NCBI GenBank assembly: GCA_009991955.1 | Contig: JAACWS010000032.1 | Span: forward strand, 1-32,696 | Reading direction: 5' to 3' | From: Spirochaetales bacterium | GTDB lineage: Bacteria > Spirochaetota > Spirochaetia > DSM-27196 > Salinispiraceae | Length of the DNA: 32,696 nt | In this document: positions 7,628-16,132 of the stretch, in pieces | Layout of the letters: every line of letters begins with the position of its first letter | Position numbering within the stretch: the stretch's first letter is position 1 | Made by a program: the position numbers and the translations under genes | Notes under the pieces: model-generated | The model's database searches: none | Seen by the model: the letters and a program-made list of their open reading frames with translations, nothing else | Told to the model about the DNA's origin: nothing

Positions 7628-7912
7628 ATGCCAAAACTTCACGATCTGGTCCAACAAGCTCTCGAAGAAATTTTTCTGCCCCAAAGGGGTTCTAGAGACC
7701 AAGCCCTGGAGACAATTTCGCGGATACTGCTGAGCCGGTATCCCAAGTCCTCAATGACTCCCGTTCTTATCAAACATTTCGAAATAGTAGCCCAGGAACG
7801 GGAGTTCGGTCTGCCAGCCTCCGAGGTAGGAGTGGATACCGAATACTATTCCCGTTTAGAAGAATTACTCGAATATTATTTTGATTCTACTCTCGGAGAC
7901 CCAGACTCTTGA
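7628..7912 (+). CDS. small protein of unknown function
   Basis: This 94-residue helical, soluble protein has no recognised motif, signal peptide or cysteine. It opens with PKLHDLVQQALEEIF and ends with an acidic tail. No ribosome binding site is seen at the ATG, and a TACAAT lies only two bases before it, too close for the start geometry seen at other genes here. It is 54 bases upstream of ilvD on the same strand, so the two may be cotranscribed. Coding style matches its neighbours. Function is not predictable. Confidence 0.6.
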   Translation: MPKLHDLVQQALEEIFLPQRGSRDQALETISRILLSRYPKSSMTPVLIKHFEIVAQEREFGLPASEVGVDTEYYSRLEELLEYYFDSTLGDPDS

Positions 7913-7939
7913 GCTAATGGAGTCTTAGGTTTAGAGTCT
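7903..7939 (+). repeat. overlapping complementary segments upstream of ilvD
   Basis: AGACTC (7903-7908) can pair with GAGTCT (7920-7925), or AGACTCT (7903-7909) with AGAGTCT (7933-7939), giving two mutually exclusive short hairpins. The first arm lies in the last codons of the preceding gene. No T-run follows, so this is not a standard terminator. Confidence 0.25.
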
Positions 7940-7966
7940 TGTTACAACCCTATTAGGAGCGAAAAA

Positions 7967-9823
7967 ATGCCTCGATTACGAAGTCTTACAAACACTGCTG
8001 GCAGAAATATGGCCGGGGCCCGAGCACTTTGGCGAGCTAACGGCATGAATCAAAGTCAATTCGGCAAACCAATTATTGCAATTGCTAATAGCTTTACCCA
8101 ATTTGTTCCCGGTCACGCTCACCTCCATTCTATCGGCCAGGAAGTCAAAAAAATCATAGAAGGGGCGGGATTTTTCGCCGCAGAATTTAACACGATTGCC
8201 GTAGATGACGGTATTGCAATGGGTCATGGGGGAATGTTGTACAGTCTTCCAAGTCGAGACCTCATTGCCGACAGTGTCGAGTACATGGTGAACGCCCACT
8301 GCGCCGATGCCTTGGTGTGCATATCGAACTGCGACAAAATTACCCCCGGGATGCTCATGGCAGCCATGCGACTGAATATTCCAACGGTGTTTATCTCCGG
8401 TGGCCCCATGGAGGCCGGGAGGGTTGGTGAGAAAAAGTACGACCTTGTGGACGCGATGGTAATGGCCGCCGACGCTTCGATCGACGACGGTCTTTTGACT
8501 GCAGTTGAAGCAAATGCTTGTCCAACCTGTGGAAGTTGTTCGGGCATGTTCACCGCCAACTCTATGAATTGCCTCAATGAAGCCTTGGGCATGGCATTAC
8601 CGGGCAATGGGACTGTGGTTGCTACCCACCAAGAGCGGCTTAACCTTTTTGAACGAGCTGCCAGGCAAATCGCCAAAATTTCCCGGGCATATTACGAAGA
8701 GGGAGACGAATCGGTTCTACCAAGGTCTATAGGAACCAAGGCCGCTTTTATGAACTCCATGGCTCTCGATGTGGCAATGGGTGGAAGTACAAACACTGTT
8801 CTCCATCTTTTGGCTATCGCAAGGGAAGCAGGGGTTGATTTTACAATGGAAGATATCGATTCCATAAGTCGAAAAGTCCCTTGTGTTTGTAAGGTAAGTC
8901 CTAATAGCTCATACCATATTGAGGACGTACATCGGGCCGGGGGAGTTATGGGCATTCTTGGAGAACTCGACAGAGCTGGACTCATTGATACTTCCGTGTC
9001 CCGTATTGACTATCCAAGTTTGAAAGAGGCCCTGGAGGACTGGGATCTGGCGAGACCTCAGGGGGGACCCCTGGATCCGTCGGCAGGGACTTTTTTTTCT
9101 GCTGCTCCTGGCGGTTATAAAAATCTTCGCATGGGGAGCCAGAATGCCCGGTTTCAAACCCTTGACACCGATCGAGCCAAGGGGTGCATTCGATCGACCG
9201 AAAATGCGTACTATCCCGATGGTGGCTTGGCGGTACTTTCGGGAAATCTGGCGGAAAAAGGGTCAATAGTAAAGACCGCAGGGGTCGATGAATCGATTTT
9301 TACCTTTACCGGAACAGCAGTTGTATTCGAAAGCCAAGAAGATGCGGTGGATGGAATTCTAAACAATCAGGTAAAGGCAGGAAACGTTGTTGTAATTCGC
9401 TACGAGGGCCCAAAAGGTGGTCCGGGCATGCAAGAAATGCTCTACCCTACCAGTTACCTCAAATCAATGGGACTAGGAAAGAGTTGCGCCCTTTTAACCG
9501 ACGGTCGATTCAGTGGAGGCACCAGCGGCCTGTCTATCGGCCATGTGAGCCCCGAAGCTGCAGCGGGTGGCGCAATCGCTTTAGTCGAAACTGGCGATAG
9601 TATATCGATAAGTATACCAAACCGTAGTCTTACCTTAGATGTAGATGAGAAAACCATCGCCCAAAGACGTAAAGCTCAAGAAAACAGGGGTACGGCGGCT
9701 TTTACTCCCCTCAACCGACAACGAACCGTGAGCAAAGCCTTACGGGCCTATGCGTCTATGGTTACCAGTGCCGATCAGGGGGCGTTTCGGGTCCTTCCGG
9801 GAGAAGACCCATCGATGGGATAA
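7967..9823 (+). CDS. ilvD: dihydroxy-acid dehydratase
   Basis: IlvD (618 residues, full length) dehydrates dihydroxy-isovalerate and dihydroxy-methylvalerate to the keto acids that give valine, leucine and isoleucine. The start region ([15 protein letters not shown]), the Mg/carbamate-lysine block ([13 protein letters not shown] near 79-90), NCDKITPG (121-128) and [11 protein letters not shown] (185-195) are all intact, as is [15 protein letters not shown]. Cys122 and Cys191 match the two cluster ligands of the E. coli enzyme. The third ligand of the [2Fe-2S] type is replaced by Gly49, which suggests the oxygen-sensitive [4Fe-4S] class. AGGAG at 7955-7959 is seven bases from the ATG. The sequence is unusually close to enterobacterial IlvD. 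No other branched-chain genes are adjacent. Confidence 0.97.
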   Translation: MPRLRSLTNTAGRNMAGARALWRANGMNQSQFGKPIIAIANSFTQFVPGHAHLHSIGQEVKKIIEGAGFFAAEFNTIAVDDGIAMGHGGMLYSLPSRDLIADSVEYMVNAHCADALVCISNCDKITPGMLMAAMRLNIPTVFISGGPMEAGRVGEKKYDLVDAMVMAADASIDDGLLTAVEANACPTCGSCSGMFTANSMNCLNEALGMALPGNGTVVATHQERLNLFERAARQIAKISRAYYEEGDESVLPRSIGTKAAFMNSMALDVAMGGSTNTVLHLLAIAREAGVDFTMEDIDSISRKVPCVCKVSPNSSYHIEDVHRAGGVMGILGELDRAGLIDTSVSRIDYPSLKEALEDWDLARPQGGPLDPSAGTFFSAAPGGYKNLRMGSQNARFQTLDTDRAKGCIRSTENAYYPDGGLAVLSGNLAEKGSIVKTAGVDESIFTFTGTAVVFESQEDAVDGILNNQVKAGNVVVIRYEGPKGGPGMQEMLYPTSYLKSMGLGKSCALLTDGRFSGGTSGLSIGHVSPEAAAGGAIALVETGDSISISIPNRSLTLDVDEKTIAQRRKAQENRGTAAFTPLNRQRTVSKALRAYASMVTSADQGAFRVLPGEDPSMG

Positions 9824-9900
9824 ACCCGATACCGGCCTGCGGCATTTCAGGCCGTGAGTACCGACAAGGTACCATCAGAGCAAGGACGGAGATTGCGGAA

Positions 9901-10107
9901 TCACCTTAAGTCGAGAAAAAAAGTACAGTTTTCCGGCCGCACGGTGACGAGTAGGCCACCATCGGGAAGTAAGGCAAAGGCCCAGGCACGCTCCAAATTT
10001 GAAACTACCTGCCTTACCTCCAAGGTTTAGAGACGACTCGGAATCTCAGCCTCGAGGACTTCATTTTCCGCCACCGATCCACTTCCTTCGGCGTTCAAAG
10101 TAATCAT
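9901..10107 (-). pseudogene. relic of a PQQ-type aldose sugar dehydrogenase
   Basis: Between ilvD and the rubredoxin gene, the minus strand from an ATG at 10107 reads 26 codons, an in-frame TAA (10027-10029), then 41 more codons to a TGA at 9901-9903. The second part contains VSNLERAWAFALLPDGG followed by LLVTVRPE, which matches the first beta-propeller blade of soluble PQQ-dependent aldose sugar dehydrogenases. A bare TTG-less start, two stops and loss of everything after about 70 residues show decay; 9824-9900 holds only out-of-frame remnants, if any, and then ilvD. The assignment rests on one motif, so it is moderate. Nothing else is seen in the 330-base gap 9824-10153. Confidence 0.5.
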
Positions 10108-10153
10108 CCCAAAACCCAACCAAAAAGTTCAAGGATAGAAGCCAAAGGACCTC

Positions 10154-10312
10154 TTAGTCTAGAGGATCGAACATGTTTTTCGACACATAGCAGATTGGAC
10201 AGGTCCAGTCGTCGGGAAGGTCTTCGAATTCCGTTCCCGGATCAAAACCTCCCTCCCAATCTCCAACCTCAGGGTCATAGATATAGCCGCAGTTTGAGCA
10301 TATATATTTCAT
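10154..10312 (-). CDS. rubredoxin
   Basis: This 52-residue protein has four cysteines arranged as in rubredoxin: [10 protein letters not shown] (Cys5, Cys8) and CPICY (Cys38, Cys41), with the family core [12 protein letters not shown] before the second pair. It should bind one iron and carry single electrons in the cytoplasm. One oddity is Tyr42 where nearly all rubredoxins have Gly. The ATG is preceded by GAGAGGA and lies nine bases after the metH stop, so it is almost certainly cotranscribed with metH. Rubredoxins in anaerobes also serve oxygen and superoxide reduction, but no such partner gene is nearby. Confidence 0.92.
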   Translation of the reverse strand: MKYICSNCGYIYDPEVGDWEGGFDPGTEFEDLPDDWTCPICYVSKNMFDPLD

Positions 10313-10321
10313 AGGGTCCTC

Positions 10322-13300
10322 TCAGGAATTAAAGTACTTAGCCTGGGGGTGATGGACAACAAAAGCACTCACCGATTGTTCTGGGTACATTTGATCTTCC
10401 TCGCTCATGGATACTCCGATGCGCTCGGCGGACAAAAGTTCCCACATTCGACGATTTCCCGACAGGTCGGGGCAGGCCGGATACCCAAAGCTATAACGAC
10501 TACCTCGATACTTTTGGACCACAAAGTCCGAAATTCCTTGGCCGTCTTCTTCGGTGATCTCGAGTTCTTTTCGCATTTGCAGATGCCAGTACTCCGTAAG
10601 GGCTTCGGCGGTTTCTACTGAAAGTCCATGGAAGAGTAGGTAGTCCTTGTAGTGGTTTCCTTCGTAGAGCTTTTCGCTTTCTTTTTGGGCCCTCTCCCCC
10701 ACGGTAACAATCATCTGACCAAAGATGTCTTTTTTTCCCGACTCGACCGAATAGAAATAATCGGAAATACACTGGTGGGGTGGATCTGGTTGTCGGGGGA
10801 AGGTAAACCGGGAGAGTTCTTCGTTGGTATGGGGCTTGTAGAGGATAACGTCATCCCCCTCAGATTGGCATTCCCAGTAACCGTAGACCAAGGTAGGGTT
10901 CAGCAATTTTTCTGCCTTACAGCGAGCTTTGAGTTCTTCAAACTGGGGACGGACGGTGCCTTCGATGAGTTCGACATATTCCTCTTTCGAAAGTTTTCCT
11001 CTACGGTATCCCCAACGCCCACGAAACAACACTTCTTCGGTCAGGTAAGGGTAGACTTCGTCCAGCCTGACTGATTCGATAACCTTTGTGCCCAGGAACG
11101 GGGGCGTAGGAATTGCGATGTCCCGGCGAATTACTAAGGGTGGTACCTCTTCGGGCGGCCGGGTACGACGGACAGCTTCTTTTTTGGCGCGTTTTTCTGC
11201 TCGTTCGCTCATAAACTGCTCGAGTTTGCCCTCCTTAATGAGGCTCATGGCGTTTAGGCCCTCGAAGGCGTCGGCGCAATATACAACCGGCGAACGATAC
11301 AGAGGACCACAAATGTCCCAAACGTATCCCGGAGTGAGGGCGGCCCCACCGAGGAGAACTGGAATATCCATTCCCCTTCGTTGGAGCTCTTCGAGGTTAT
11401 CTTTCATAACAACCGTCGATTTCACCAGCAGACCACTCATCCCAATTGCATGGGCCCCAACCTCTTGGGCCTTTTGAATCATGGTTTCTATTTCGCATTT
11501 GATTCCAAGGTTAAAAACTCGGTAGCCGTTGTTGCTGAGAATAATTTCGACCAGATTTTTTCCTATATCGTGGACGTCGCCACGAACGGTCCCCAGCACA
11601 ATTGTAGTTTGTTCTTGGGAATCGACCTTCTCCATGTAGGGTTGAAGAATATCTACGCTGTACTTCATGGTCTCGGCGGACTGAAGGACAAAGGGGAGTT
11701 GCATTCGACCGTCACCAAAGAGATCGCCCACTACCTTCATGGCCGGGATGAGTAGTTCGTTGATAATACCAATTGGCGTCCACCCAGCATCCATGGCTTC
11801 GTGGAGCCATTCCTCGACCTTGGATTTACTTCCTTGAATAATTTTCTTTGGAATTCGTTCTTCGAGAGGAAGGTCTTCGATCTTGGGCCCGGTGTCTTTT
11901 TCGGACCCACCTCCCTTTTTTGCCTCGAAGTATTCGATAAACTTGAATAAGGGATTTCCCTCTCCCCGATCATAAATAAGATTCTCTGCTAAATCGACCT
12001 CGATTGGGTCCAAGGATGCCAGGGGCACGATATGGCTCAGGTTTACGATAGCCATATCTAGCCCAGCCTCCACTGCCCGGGACAAGAAGACGGAATTCAG
12101 TACTTTCCGACTTCCAGGATTCAATCCAAAGCTAATATTCGAAAGGCCTAAGACGGTCCGAACTCCCGGTAGGGCATCTTTTACCGCCCGTATTCCTTCA
12201 AGGGTTTTTATCCCTGCGTCTTTCATAGACTCATCACCACTGCCCAGGGTAAAAGTGAGGGGATCGTAAATGAGATCACTGGGTTTGAGCCCGTGGCGGT
12301 TTACAGCAATGTCATAAATTCGTTTAGCCACCGTAATTTTGTGGTCGACTTCCCGTGCCATGCCAGTTTCGTCAATAGTAAGGGCAATGAGGGCCGCGCC
12401 GTATCGTTTCGCCAGACGGCATATTTTGTCCGCCCGGGGCTCCCCATCCTCCAGGTTAATCGAGTTGATAATCCCCCGGCCCCCGTACATTTGCAGGGCA
12501 TTTTCCAGAACCGGATACTCGGTGGAGTCGATTACTAAGGGTAGAGTAACTTGGGTTACCATTCTCCTTAGGGTTTGGGTCATATCTTCGACCTCGTCTC
12601 TACCGGTATAAGCCACACAGACATCCAAACCATGAACTCCCGAGGTAACTTGATCCCGGGCGATATCCATCATCGTATCAAAATCCCCGGAAAGGAGGGC
12701 TTCACGAAAGAGCTTGCTTCCGTTGGTATTAGTTCGTTCTCCGATATAAAAAGGTGGAGGTTCTTGAGTAAGAGTCTGGGCGGAAAAGAGACTCGAGACC
12801 CCGGGTTCAACAACTGGGTTCCGTTTTTTTATTGAATGATTCTCGCCAAGGGCATCTGCGAGGGCTCGTATAAATTCCGGCGTTGTCCCACAACAACCTC
12901 CGACAATACCTACCCCTTCGTCATCGACAAAACTCATCATGGCCTTGACGTAGTCGTCGATCTCTAAGGTATAGACCATCTGCCCACCAACATTCTGGGG
13001 TAGTCCAGCATTCGGTTGGACAATGACCGGAAGGTGTACCGTTTCGCAGATCTGACGGACGTAGGCCTTCATATTCTCCGGCCCGGTCGCGCAATTCATA
13101 CCTATAGCCACAAGGTCGTAGGGTTCAAGGGTTGTCAAAATAGACTGAACCTCGGTACCCACGAGTAAGGTTCCGGTAGTCTCGACCGTAAAAGACACAA
13201 TGATCGGTACTCGGCGGTCCTGGTCGGTCATTTCGTCTTCCGCCGCCACCATTGCGCATTTAATTTGCAGAGGATCTTGGCAGGTTTCCAGGATGAGGGC

Positions 13301-13753
13301 ATCAGCGGCACCCTCTAGAAGCCCACCAATTTGTTCACGGTAGCTTTCATACATCTGGGCCCAGGTAGTTTGTCCAAGGCTTATAAGCTTAGTTCCAGGT
13401 CCTACCGAACCAGCAACAAAGCGCGGTCGCGCATCGGTAGAAAACTCGTCGGCAGCCTCCCGAGCCAACCTCGCTCCAGCCCGACTTATTTCTCGGGCTT
13501 GGTCGGCAATGGCGTACTCAGCCAGTACAATGGTGCTCGAGCCAAAGGTGTTTGTTTCAATAACGTCCGATCCGGCCTCAAGATAAGCCCGGTGTATACC
13601 TTGAATTTTGTCCGGAATTGTAATATTGAGAATTTCACTACAGCCGAGTTTGCCCTGATATTCCTCATCGGTCGGATCAAGGGCGTGAATTTGCGTGCCC
13701 ATAGCACCATCAAACAACACTACCCCTTGGCTTAGTCGCTCTTTAAAGGTCAT
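10322..13753 (-). CDS. metH: cobalamin-dependent methionine synthase
   Basis: MetH (1143 residues) moves a methyl group from methyltetrahydrofolate to homocysteine through cobalamin. All four modules are present: the homocysteine domain with zinc ligands in GMNCATG (near 220) and GGCCGTT (near 286); the pterin domain from about 340 (IGERTNTNGS); the B12 cap and binding domain from about 640 with DVHDIG near 725 (axial His); and the reactivation domain at the C-terminus with GYPACPD, which binds AdoMet. It can therefore be reductively repaired and needs an electron donor. Start ATG 13753 has AGGGG upstream. A rubredoxin gene follows after nine bases. Promoters and a palindrome lie at 13805-13843. 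Confidence 0.98.
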   Translation of the reverse strand: MTFKERLSQGVVLFDGAMGTQIHALDPTDEEYQGKLGCSEILNITIPDKIQGIHRAYLEAGSDVIETNTFGSSTIVLAEYAIADQAREISRAGARLAREAADEFSTDARPRFVAGSVGPGTKLISLGQTTWAQMYESYREQIGGLLEGAADALILETCQDPLQIKCAMVAAEDEMTDQDRRVPIIVSFTVETTGTLLVGTEVQSILTTLEPYDLVAIGMNCATGPENMKAYVRQICETVHLPVIVQPNAGLPQNVGGQMVYTLEIDDYVKAMMSFVDDEGVGIVGGCCGTTPEFIRALADALGENHSIKKRNPVVEPGVSSLFSAQTLTQEPPPFYIGERTNTNGSKLFREALLSGDFDTMMDIARDQVTSGVHGLDVCVAYTGRDEVEDMTQTLRRMVTQVTLPLVIDSTEYPVLENALQMYGGRGIINSINLEDGEPRADKICRLAKRYGAALIALTIDETGMAREVDHKITVAKRIYDIAVNRHGLKPSDLIYDPLTFTLGSGDESMKDAGIKTLEGIRAVKDALPGVRTVLGLSNISFGLNPGSRKVLNSVFLSRAVEAGLDMAIVNLSHIVPLASLDPIEVDLAENLIYDRGEGNPLFKFIEYFEAKKGGGSEKDTGPKIEDLPLEERIPKKIIQGSKSKVEEWLHEAMDAGWTPIGIINELLIPAMKVVGDLFGDGRMQLPFVLQSAETMKYSVDILQPYMEKVDSQEQTTIVLGTVRGDVHDIGKNLVEIILSNNGYRVFNLGIKCEIETMIQKAQEVGAHAIGMSGLLVKSTVVMKDNLEELQRRGMDIPVLLGGAALTPGYVWDICGPLYRSPVVYCADAFEGLNAMSLIKEGKLEQFMSERAEKRAKKEAVRRTRPPEEVPPLVIRRDIAIPTPPFLGTKVIESVRLDEVYPYLTEEVLFRGRWGYRRGKLSKEEYVELIEGTVRPQFEELKARCKAEKLLNPTLVYGYWECQSEGDDVILYKPHTNEELSRFTFPRQPDPPHQCISDYFYSVESGKKDIFGQMIVTVGERAQKESEKLYEGNHYKDYLLFHGLSVETAEALTEYWHLQMRKELEITEEDGQGISDFVVQKYRGSRYSFGYPACPDLSGNRRMWELLSAERIGVSMSEEDQMYPEQSVSAFVVHHPQAKYFNS

Positions 13754-13804
13754 AGTTTCCCCTTGCTTGTTTTATTACTTCAGTTAACCCTCAACCCGGA
13801 AACG

Positions 13805-13843
13805 AGTATATCAAAGTATATCGATATGTCGATATACTGTCGA
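13805..13843 (-). promoter_or_regulatory. metH promoter region with overlapping palindromic operator
   Basis: On the minus strand, TCGACA (13838-13843), a 17-base spacer and TATACT (13815-13820) form a good promoter, giving a leader of about 55 bases before metH. A palindrome with perfect ten-base arms AGTATATCGA (13815-13824) and TCGATATACT (13829-13838) around four bases spans exactly the spacer and -10. A further half-site AGTATATC lies at 13805-13812, giving a second, overlapping TCGACA (13827-13832), 16 bases, TATACT (13805-13810). A dimeric repressor bound here would block RNA polymerase. Confidence 0.55.
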
Positions 13844-13870
13844 TTCAAAGCCAGGCATTTTCCGATTCTT

Positions 13871-15031
13871 TTAGTCAACTTTAAGGAATTCATCCCATCC
13901 TATTCCGATTCGTGGACTGTCGGTAGACAGCCTCGGCTGTTCAAACAAGATTTGCAAGAGCCGGGCAGCAGCGCCTATCGCCACATTGTGGGTGGGATAT
14001 GAGCAGGCGGTCAAAAGAGAACCAAGCTCTTCAGTACCGAGATATTCGTTTGTTAACTTCTGTTCGACAAGCGTCTGGATCCTCGGCAAGAGGGCCCGAC
14101 CATCGCCACAAAAAATTACCCCTTGGGGATTCATAACGGAAATGAGCGGGGTAAGGTTTCTCAGGAGTTCTACAAGATAGTCGTCGAGTATTTCTGGCCT
14201 CTTTTGGACCCTTTGAATTGAGATATCTTCCATGCCCATTTGGCTTTTATTTCCAGTCTTCCAAAAGAGGCTTCGAAATTCCCCGGCGGTAAACTGTTTT
14301 CCGTAGTGGATTCGTCCATCAATGACTACTCCAAATCCCGTCGATATACCAAAATCTTGCCCCAATTTGGGATTACGCTCCTGGAATTCGAGAAGTATCG
14401 TCAAAAAATCATCTTGAACCCGACCCCGATCGACTATGAGTTCCCCCCAAGCACAGCAGTTTGCATCGTTTTCGACGAATACCGGAGAGTTCAGGATAGG
14501 TGAAAAGTCTTCGACTTTCTGAGTTCGCAACCCGTGGGGGACAGAATATAATATGGTGTTCGAGTAGGGATCGACATACCCAGGCACCCCGAGACAGACA
14601 CCTGCCACCGGGGGAAGGCCATGGGGCATGGTGGTGGAAATTTCATGGTATATTTGGGTAAGGGATGCGGAAAACCCATCGTTGTAGGTATGAAGCTTCC
14701 CTTCCCAGGTATGAAGTACGTCTCCGTTGAGATTGAGTAAAGCTCCACTGTATCGGTTCGGTTGAATTTCAATCCCCAAAAAACCACTAAAATTTGCGTG
14801 AAGTTCCAAGAACCGGGGTTTTCTTCCGCCGGCTATCGTCGACGTGCCCAGTTCTTTTTCCAGAATTATGCCATAGGCTAACAACTCTGCGACAATATGG
14901 GAAATTGATGATTTTTTTAGTCCCAATAGGCGGGATAAATCTACTCGGGTAGATCGGCCATCCATCCATATCCGGCGTAAGACGAGAGCTCTATTATAAT
15001 ATCGTTGGAAGGTCTGATTCGTAGCCTGCAT
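13871..15031 (-). CDS. ROK-family transcriptional regulator
   Basis: This 386-residue protein has an N-terminal winged helix (about 15-60: RSTRVDLSRLLGLKKSSISH) and a ROK domain (about 75-385; FLGIEIQPNRYSGALLN, then FVENDANCCAWGE). ROK repressors sense sugars or sugar phosphates. The usual zinc motif (CxCGxxGCxE) after the AGE element is absent: the region reads TAGEFRSLFWKTGNKS and has no cysteines. A TTG at 15067 would add 12 residues, but that triplet is the start of the -35 element, and the ATG at 15031 follows a -10 by six bases. It is divergent from the oxidoreductase gene at 15110, a likely target, and its stop lies 117 bases before metH. Confidence 0.88.
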   Translation of the reverse strand: MQATNQTFQRYYNRALVLRRIWMDGRSTRVDLSRLLGLKKSSISHIVAELLAYGIILEKELGTSTIAGGRKPRFLELHANFSGFLGIEIQPNRYSGALLNLNGDVLHTWEGKLHTYNDGFSASLTQIYHEISTTMPHGLPPVAGVCLGVPGYVDPYSNTILYSVPHGLRTQKVEDFSPILNSPVFVENDANCCAWGELIVDRGRVQDDFLTILLEFQERNPKLGQDFGISTGFGVVIDGRIHYGKQFTAGEFRSLFWKTGNKSQMGMEDISIQRVQKRPEILDDYLVELLRNLTPLISVMNPQGVIFCGDGRALLPRIQTLVEQKLTNEYLGTEELGSLLTACSYPTHNVAIGAAARLLQILFEQPRLSTDSPRIGIGWDEFLKVD

Positions 15032-15037
15032 GTAGAG

Positions 15038-15067
15038 ACTATATCGGTTCTGCCGGTTCGAGGTCAA
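15038..15067 (-). promoter_or_regulatory. candidate leaderless promoter for the ROK gene
   Basis: TTGACC (15062-15067), an 18-base spacer, TATAGT (15038-15043), six bases, then ATG at 15031, on the minus strand. The AAGGAG just upstream of the -35 is too far from the ATG to act as its ribosome binding site. Confidence 0.5.
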
Positions 15068-15109
15068 ATCTCCTTGTCAGTTCGACCCCGGACTATTACT
15101 TTCCTACCA

Positions 15110-16132
15110 ATGGACCAAACTGAAGGAAAATACCTCGGATATACAAACTACGGTGCGGTCGAGGACGTACTCTTAATTGGAAAGGAAAAAAAGTCCCCCC
15201 AAATACCCCCAAGATACGTCCGAGTGGAGGTTCAATCAATTTCGGTAAACCCTGTAGACATCAAAATCCTCAGCGGTGAGCAGAAATACTTCATGTCTCG
15301 TACCTTCCCAAAAGCCTTCGGCACCGACTTTTTTGGAAGAGTTATCGCAGTTGGAGACAAATGTGGTCGACTCATTCAAGGTCAATGGGTTGTTGGTATG
15401 TCAAATCCCTTGCTAAAGGGTTCGGGTCAAAGGTTTCTCGATATCCCAGAAAAGGCTTGTGTGTCCGTTCCTCCCAAAGCTCTCGATGCGGTTGGCCTAC
15501 CAGCGGTTGGGGTTACTGTTCTTCGTAGTCTATCCAAAGCGGAGCTTGAGTATCTCTGCCTTGTTGCCCAGGGCAGAAAACCTTCAGGTCCGGGTCCAGG
15601 GTTTGGAAAGAAAGCCTTTGTGTTAGGTGCCAATGGGGGTGTTGGCTCAATAGGGGTACAAATTTTGAAACTCCTTGAATACGAGGTACACGGATCGGCG
15701 AGTCAAAACCACTGGCGGGCCCTGGAATCTCTCGGAATATCAAGGCTCTTTGATCGAAATGAGCTTCCATGCCGCTCTGAGTATTCGGTAATTCTCGACT
15801 GTCCGGGCCTTCTACAATGTCAACAAATTAGGAGCCTTGTGTTAGGCACTCAATCCAGATACACCCCCGTCTCTGTACCCAATAGAAATCTCTTCCAAAG
15901 GGGATGGCAAGCCTTGAGCCAACGTCCATTTTATTCGACAAAATTGGTCTTGGCGGTACCTTCACCTGAACTGATCGGAATTTTAGCGGACCTAAGAGCC
16001 AAGAACCTGCTGCATACCCCTGTGGCCCACACTTTTTCTCTCAAAAATGCCCAAAAAGCCCTAAAGGTAGCCTTAGCGGGAGGTTATTTAGGAAAAATAA
16101 TAATAACTTTCGACGAAGGAGCCCCAGGGTGA
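15110..16132 (+). CDS. zinc-independent MDR-family oxidoreductase (quinone-reductase-like)
   Basis: This protein of 340 residues from the ATG at 15110 has the medium-chain dehydrogenase fold. The N-terminal catalytic domain contains VQSISVNPVDIKILSG, and the cofactor domain has VLGANGGVGSIGVQ, the NADPH-binding loop of quinone oxidoreductase-type enzymes. The cysteine and histidine zinc ligands of alcohol dehydrogenases are missing. The substrate is unknown. The frame is open back to a TTG at 15005, but that part reads like non-coding sequence and overlaps the divergent ROK gene start. No ribosome binding site is seen at 15110, so the start is uncertain. The stop overlaps the GTG of the next gene (GTGA). 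Confidence 0.85.
   Translation: MDQTEGKYLGYTNYGAVEDVLLIGKEKKSPQIPPRYVRVEVQSISVNPVDIKILSGEQKYFMSRTFPKAFGTDFFGRVIAVGDKCGRLIQGQWVVGMSNPLLKGSGQRFLDIPEKACVSVPPKALDAVGLPAVGVTVLRSLSKAELEYLCLVAQGRKPSGPGPGFGKKAFVLGANGGVGSIGVQILKLLEYEVHGSASQNHWRALESLGISRLFDRNELPCRSEYSVILDCPGLLQCQQIRSLVLGTQSRYTPVSVPNRNLFQRGWQALSQRPFYSTKLVLAVPSPELIGILADLRAKNLLHTPVAHTFSLKNAQKALKVALAGGYLGKIIITFDEGAPG

Noticed and set aside
13754-13870. A SAM or cobalamin riboswitch upstream of metH
   Set aside because: The 117-base gap is too short for a cobalamin riboswitch, and none of the conserved boxes of either class is visible.
15005-15109. Upstream extension of the oxidoreductase gene to TTG 15005, four bases after a perfect TATAAT (14995-15000)
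   Set aside because: The added residues do not fit the family N-terminus, there is no ribosome binding site or -35, and the region is the promoter and first codons of the divergent ROK gene.
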